Shown here piece after piece: positions 6,259 through 7,835 of a stretch of DNA of 7,835 bases. Source of the stretch: an uncultured Clostridia bacterium (GTDB lineage Bacteria > Bacillota > Clostridia > Oscillospirales > Acutalibacteraceae); contig CAMFZK010000042.1 in assembly GCA_946006915.1 (NCBI GenBank), positions 1 to 7,835 of the forward strand. The letters run 5' to 3'. A model generated the notes under the pieces. It was not told the origin of the DNA. It saw only the letters and a list, made by a program, of their open reading frames with translations, and ran no database searches. The translations under genes were made by a program, and so were the position numbers. Position 1 is the stretch's first letter, and each line of letters opens with the position of its first letter.

Positions 6259-7835
6259 ATGCTGTTAAGTTCAATAGAAATACAGGGTTTTAAATCCTTT
6301 GCGGATAAAACCGTATTGAAATTCGGCAAAGGTATTACCGCCGTTGTCGGTCCTAACGGTAGCGGCAAAAGTAACATTTCCGATGCGGTCCGTTGGGTAC
6401 TTGGCGAACAGTCCACCAAAAGTTTAAGGGGACAGTCTATGGAAGACGTTATTTTCGGCGGTACCGAAACCCGCCGTCCCCACGGTTTTTGCGAAGTGAC
6501 TTTAAACATAAACAATACCGACCGTTCACTTAACTTTGATAACGATTTTGTTTCGGTTACACGAAGATTTTACCGTTCCCACGAAAGCGAATACGCTATA
6601 AACAATGTTTCTGTCCGTCTTAAAGATATTCACGAACTGTTTATGGATACGGGACTCGGACGTGACGGTTATTCAATGATAGGTCAAGGTAAAATTGATA
6701 ATATCATCAGTTCAAAATCGGGCGAACGGCGTGACATTTTTGAAGAGGCGGCAGGTATTTCAAAATACCGTTACCGCAAAATTGAGGCCGAAAGAAAACT
6801 GCTTGCGGCGGAGGATAATTTACTGCGTTTGCACGATATTGTAGACGAACTTGAAGCACGTGTAGGACCTTTGGAAGAACAAAGCCGTAAAGCACAAAAG
6901 TTTTTGGAATTGGCGGCAGAAAAGAAAGAACTTGAAATCGGTCTTTGGCTTTATACTTTGAATAATTCCAAAGAAGCATTGCGAAATCAGGAGAGCAAAA
7001 TTTCAGCAGCCCAACTTTCTTACAAGCAAATTGAGGACGATTTAGCGGAATTTGACCGTAAAACCGAGCAAAATACCTCACTTTTTGCTAAACTCACTTC
7101 GGATATTGAGGGTGAAAGATTAAAAATTTCATCTTTAAGCGAAGAAATTGTTAAAGCCGAGGGTGCAATCACGGTGCTTAATAACGATATTCTTCATAAC
7201 GAGGAATATATTGACCGTTTGGACACTGAAAAGAAAACCCTATTTGAAAGTGACGGCAACGCACAAAGCGAAATTAGTGAAAAACGCAATTTAATAAACC
7301 AAAAAGAAATTTCAAAATCAAAACTTGAAACCGAAATTCACGAATTGGAATTAAAATTATCCGAACTTTTGGAAAACGGTGACGAAATCAGCCGTAAAAT
7401 CGAAAACCAAATCCGTGAATTGAATTTGCTTTCAGCCAAATCTTCGGATATGCGGGTAAAAATGGTAACTGCCGATACTTCGCTCGAAGAAATTACGGCA
7501 CGCAAAGGTGAATCGGCGGTTGTTATTAAACAAAGAAATGCCGAAATATCTACACTGCAAAACGAATTTTCGGAAACTGACAGTTTGCTTAAAACTTTAG
7601 AAGAAAATATTTGCAGCATGAATAACTCTTTAAAGGGTTATGAAATGAAACAAAACTCCCGCAGGGAAACGGCGGATAATTTGAAAACGGAACTTGATAC
7701 CGTTAATTTGGATATTGAGGCAAAAAAACGCCGTATTCAAATTTTAAAGGACCTTGAAAACAATATGGAAGGGTTTGCACATTCGGTAAAAACCGTAATG
7801 TCTGCCTCTAAAACGGGACTTTTAAATGGTATTTG
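6259..7835 (+). CDS. smc: Chromosome segregation protein Smc, N-terminal half (3' end outside window)
   Basis: The frame is open from the ATG at 6259 to the window edge, giving 525 complete codons. Smc is the ATPase of the bacterial condensin (Smc-ScpA-ScpB) that extrudes and arranges chromosomal DNA. The N-terminal head starts with the classic IEIQGFKSFADKT (6-18), then Walker A GPNGSGKS (31-38), DAVRWVLGEQS (42-52), TGLGRDGYSMIGQGKID (130-146) containing the Q-loop, and the ERRDIFEEAAGISKYR block (155-170). From about residue 170 to 500 the sequence is charged and rich in E, K, L and N, as expected for the long antiparallel coiled coil. MEGFAHSVKTVM (503-514) is the conserved stretch just before the hinge, so the window ends at the hinge entrance. 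The signature motif, Walker B and C-terminal coil lie beyond the edge. The start follows the previous stop with no gap. In related genomes ftsY often follows. Confidence 0.97.
   Translation, partial: MLLSSIEIQGFKSFADKTVLKFGKGITAVVGPNGSGKSNISDAVRWVLGEQSTKSLRGQSMEDVIFGGTETRRPHGFCEVTLNINNTDRSLNFDNDFVSVTRRFYRSHESEYAINNVSVRLKDIHELFMDTGLGRDGYSMIGQGKIDNIISSKSGERRDIFEEAAGISKYRYRKIEAERKLLAAEDNLLRLHDIVDELEARVGPLEEQSRKAQKFLELAAEKKELEIGLWLYTLNNSKEALRNQESKISAAQLSYKQIEDDLAEFDRKTEQNTSLFAKLTSDIEGERLKISSLSEEIVKAEGAITVLNNDILHNEEYIDRLDTEKKTLFESDGNAQSEISEKRNLINQKEISKSKLETEIHELELKLSELLENGDEISRKIENQIRELNLLSAKSSDMRVKMVTADTSLEEITARKGESAVVIKQRNAEISTLQNEFSETDSLLKTLEENICSMNNSLKGYEMKQNSRRETADNLKTELDTVNLDIEAKKRRIQILKDLENNMEGFAHSVKTVMSASKTGLLNGI

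Noticed and set aside
77..6659. The same 11-base string acgggactcgg at 77-87 (dprA) and 6649-6659 (smc)
   Set aside because: Both copies encode Thr-Gly-Leu-Gly in unrelated proteins with shared codon preference; there is no flanking similarity, so coincidence is the simplest explanation.
6147..7081. - strand open frames (6147-6515 and 6707-7081) opposite the start of smc
   Set aside because: The + strand frame is continuous and unmistakably Smc throughout, so these are shadows.
1..7835. Search by eye for tRNA, rRNA, CRISPR, insertion sequences, riboswitches and hairpin terminators
   Set aside because: Gaps between genes are at most 16 bases and all coding frames are intact, leaving no space for such elements; no direct-repeat array or terminal inverted repeats were seen.

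Overview
The window is a compact, single-strand run of bacterial housekeeping genes. All seven genes are on the + strand. In order they are the 3' end of dprA, then topA, trmFO, plsX, rnc, an Elp3-like radical SAM gene of unknown function, and the 5' half of smc. The protein sequences and the gene pairs (dprA-topA-trmFO; plsX...rnc...smc) are typical of Firmicutes. The radical SAM gene between rnc and smc, the folate-dependent TrmFO and the moderately AT-rich DNA (about 40% GC by eye) suggest a member of the Clostridia, perhaps a gut-type lineage. That lineage call is inference from general resemblance, not from a database search.

Layout: positions 1-178 carry the last 58 codons and stop of dprA (winged-helix tail). 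After a 16-base gap with a strong ribosome binding site comes topA (195-2282). trmFO starts inside the end of topA (2275-3576, 8-base overlap). plsX follows after one base (3578-4576), and rnc after six bases (4583-5263). The radical SAM gene overlaps rnc by four bases through ATGA (5260-6258). smc begins on the very next base (6259) and runs off the window end just as the hinge domain should begin. The longest non-coding gap is 16 bases, so there is no room for internal promoters, terminators, RNA genes or mobile elements, and none were seen. The arrangement implies one long transcript that starts upstream and continues downstream.

Functionally the run mixes DNA processing and chromosome upkeep (DprA, TopA, Smc), RNA maturation (TrmFO making m5U54 in tRNA; RNase III) and the first step of phospholipid acyl transfer (PlsX). 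The genes do not form one pathway; they share a growth-linked operon. The main departures from the Bacillus-type layout are that trmFO joins plsX directly, and that plsX joins rnc with no fabD, fabG or acpP between. I found no convincing new biological system. The least understood element is the radical SAM protein translationally coupled to rnc and smc.
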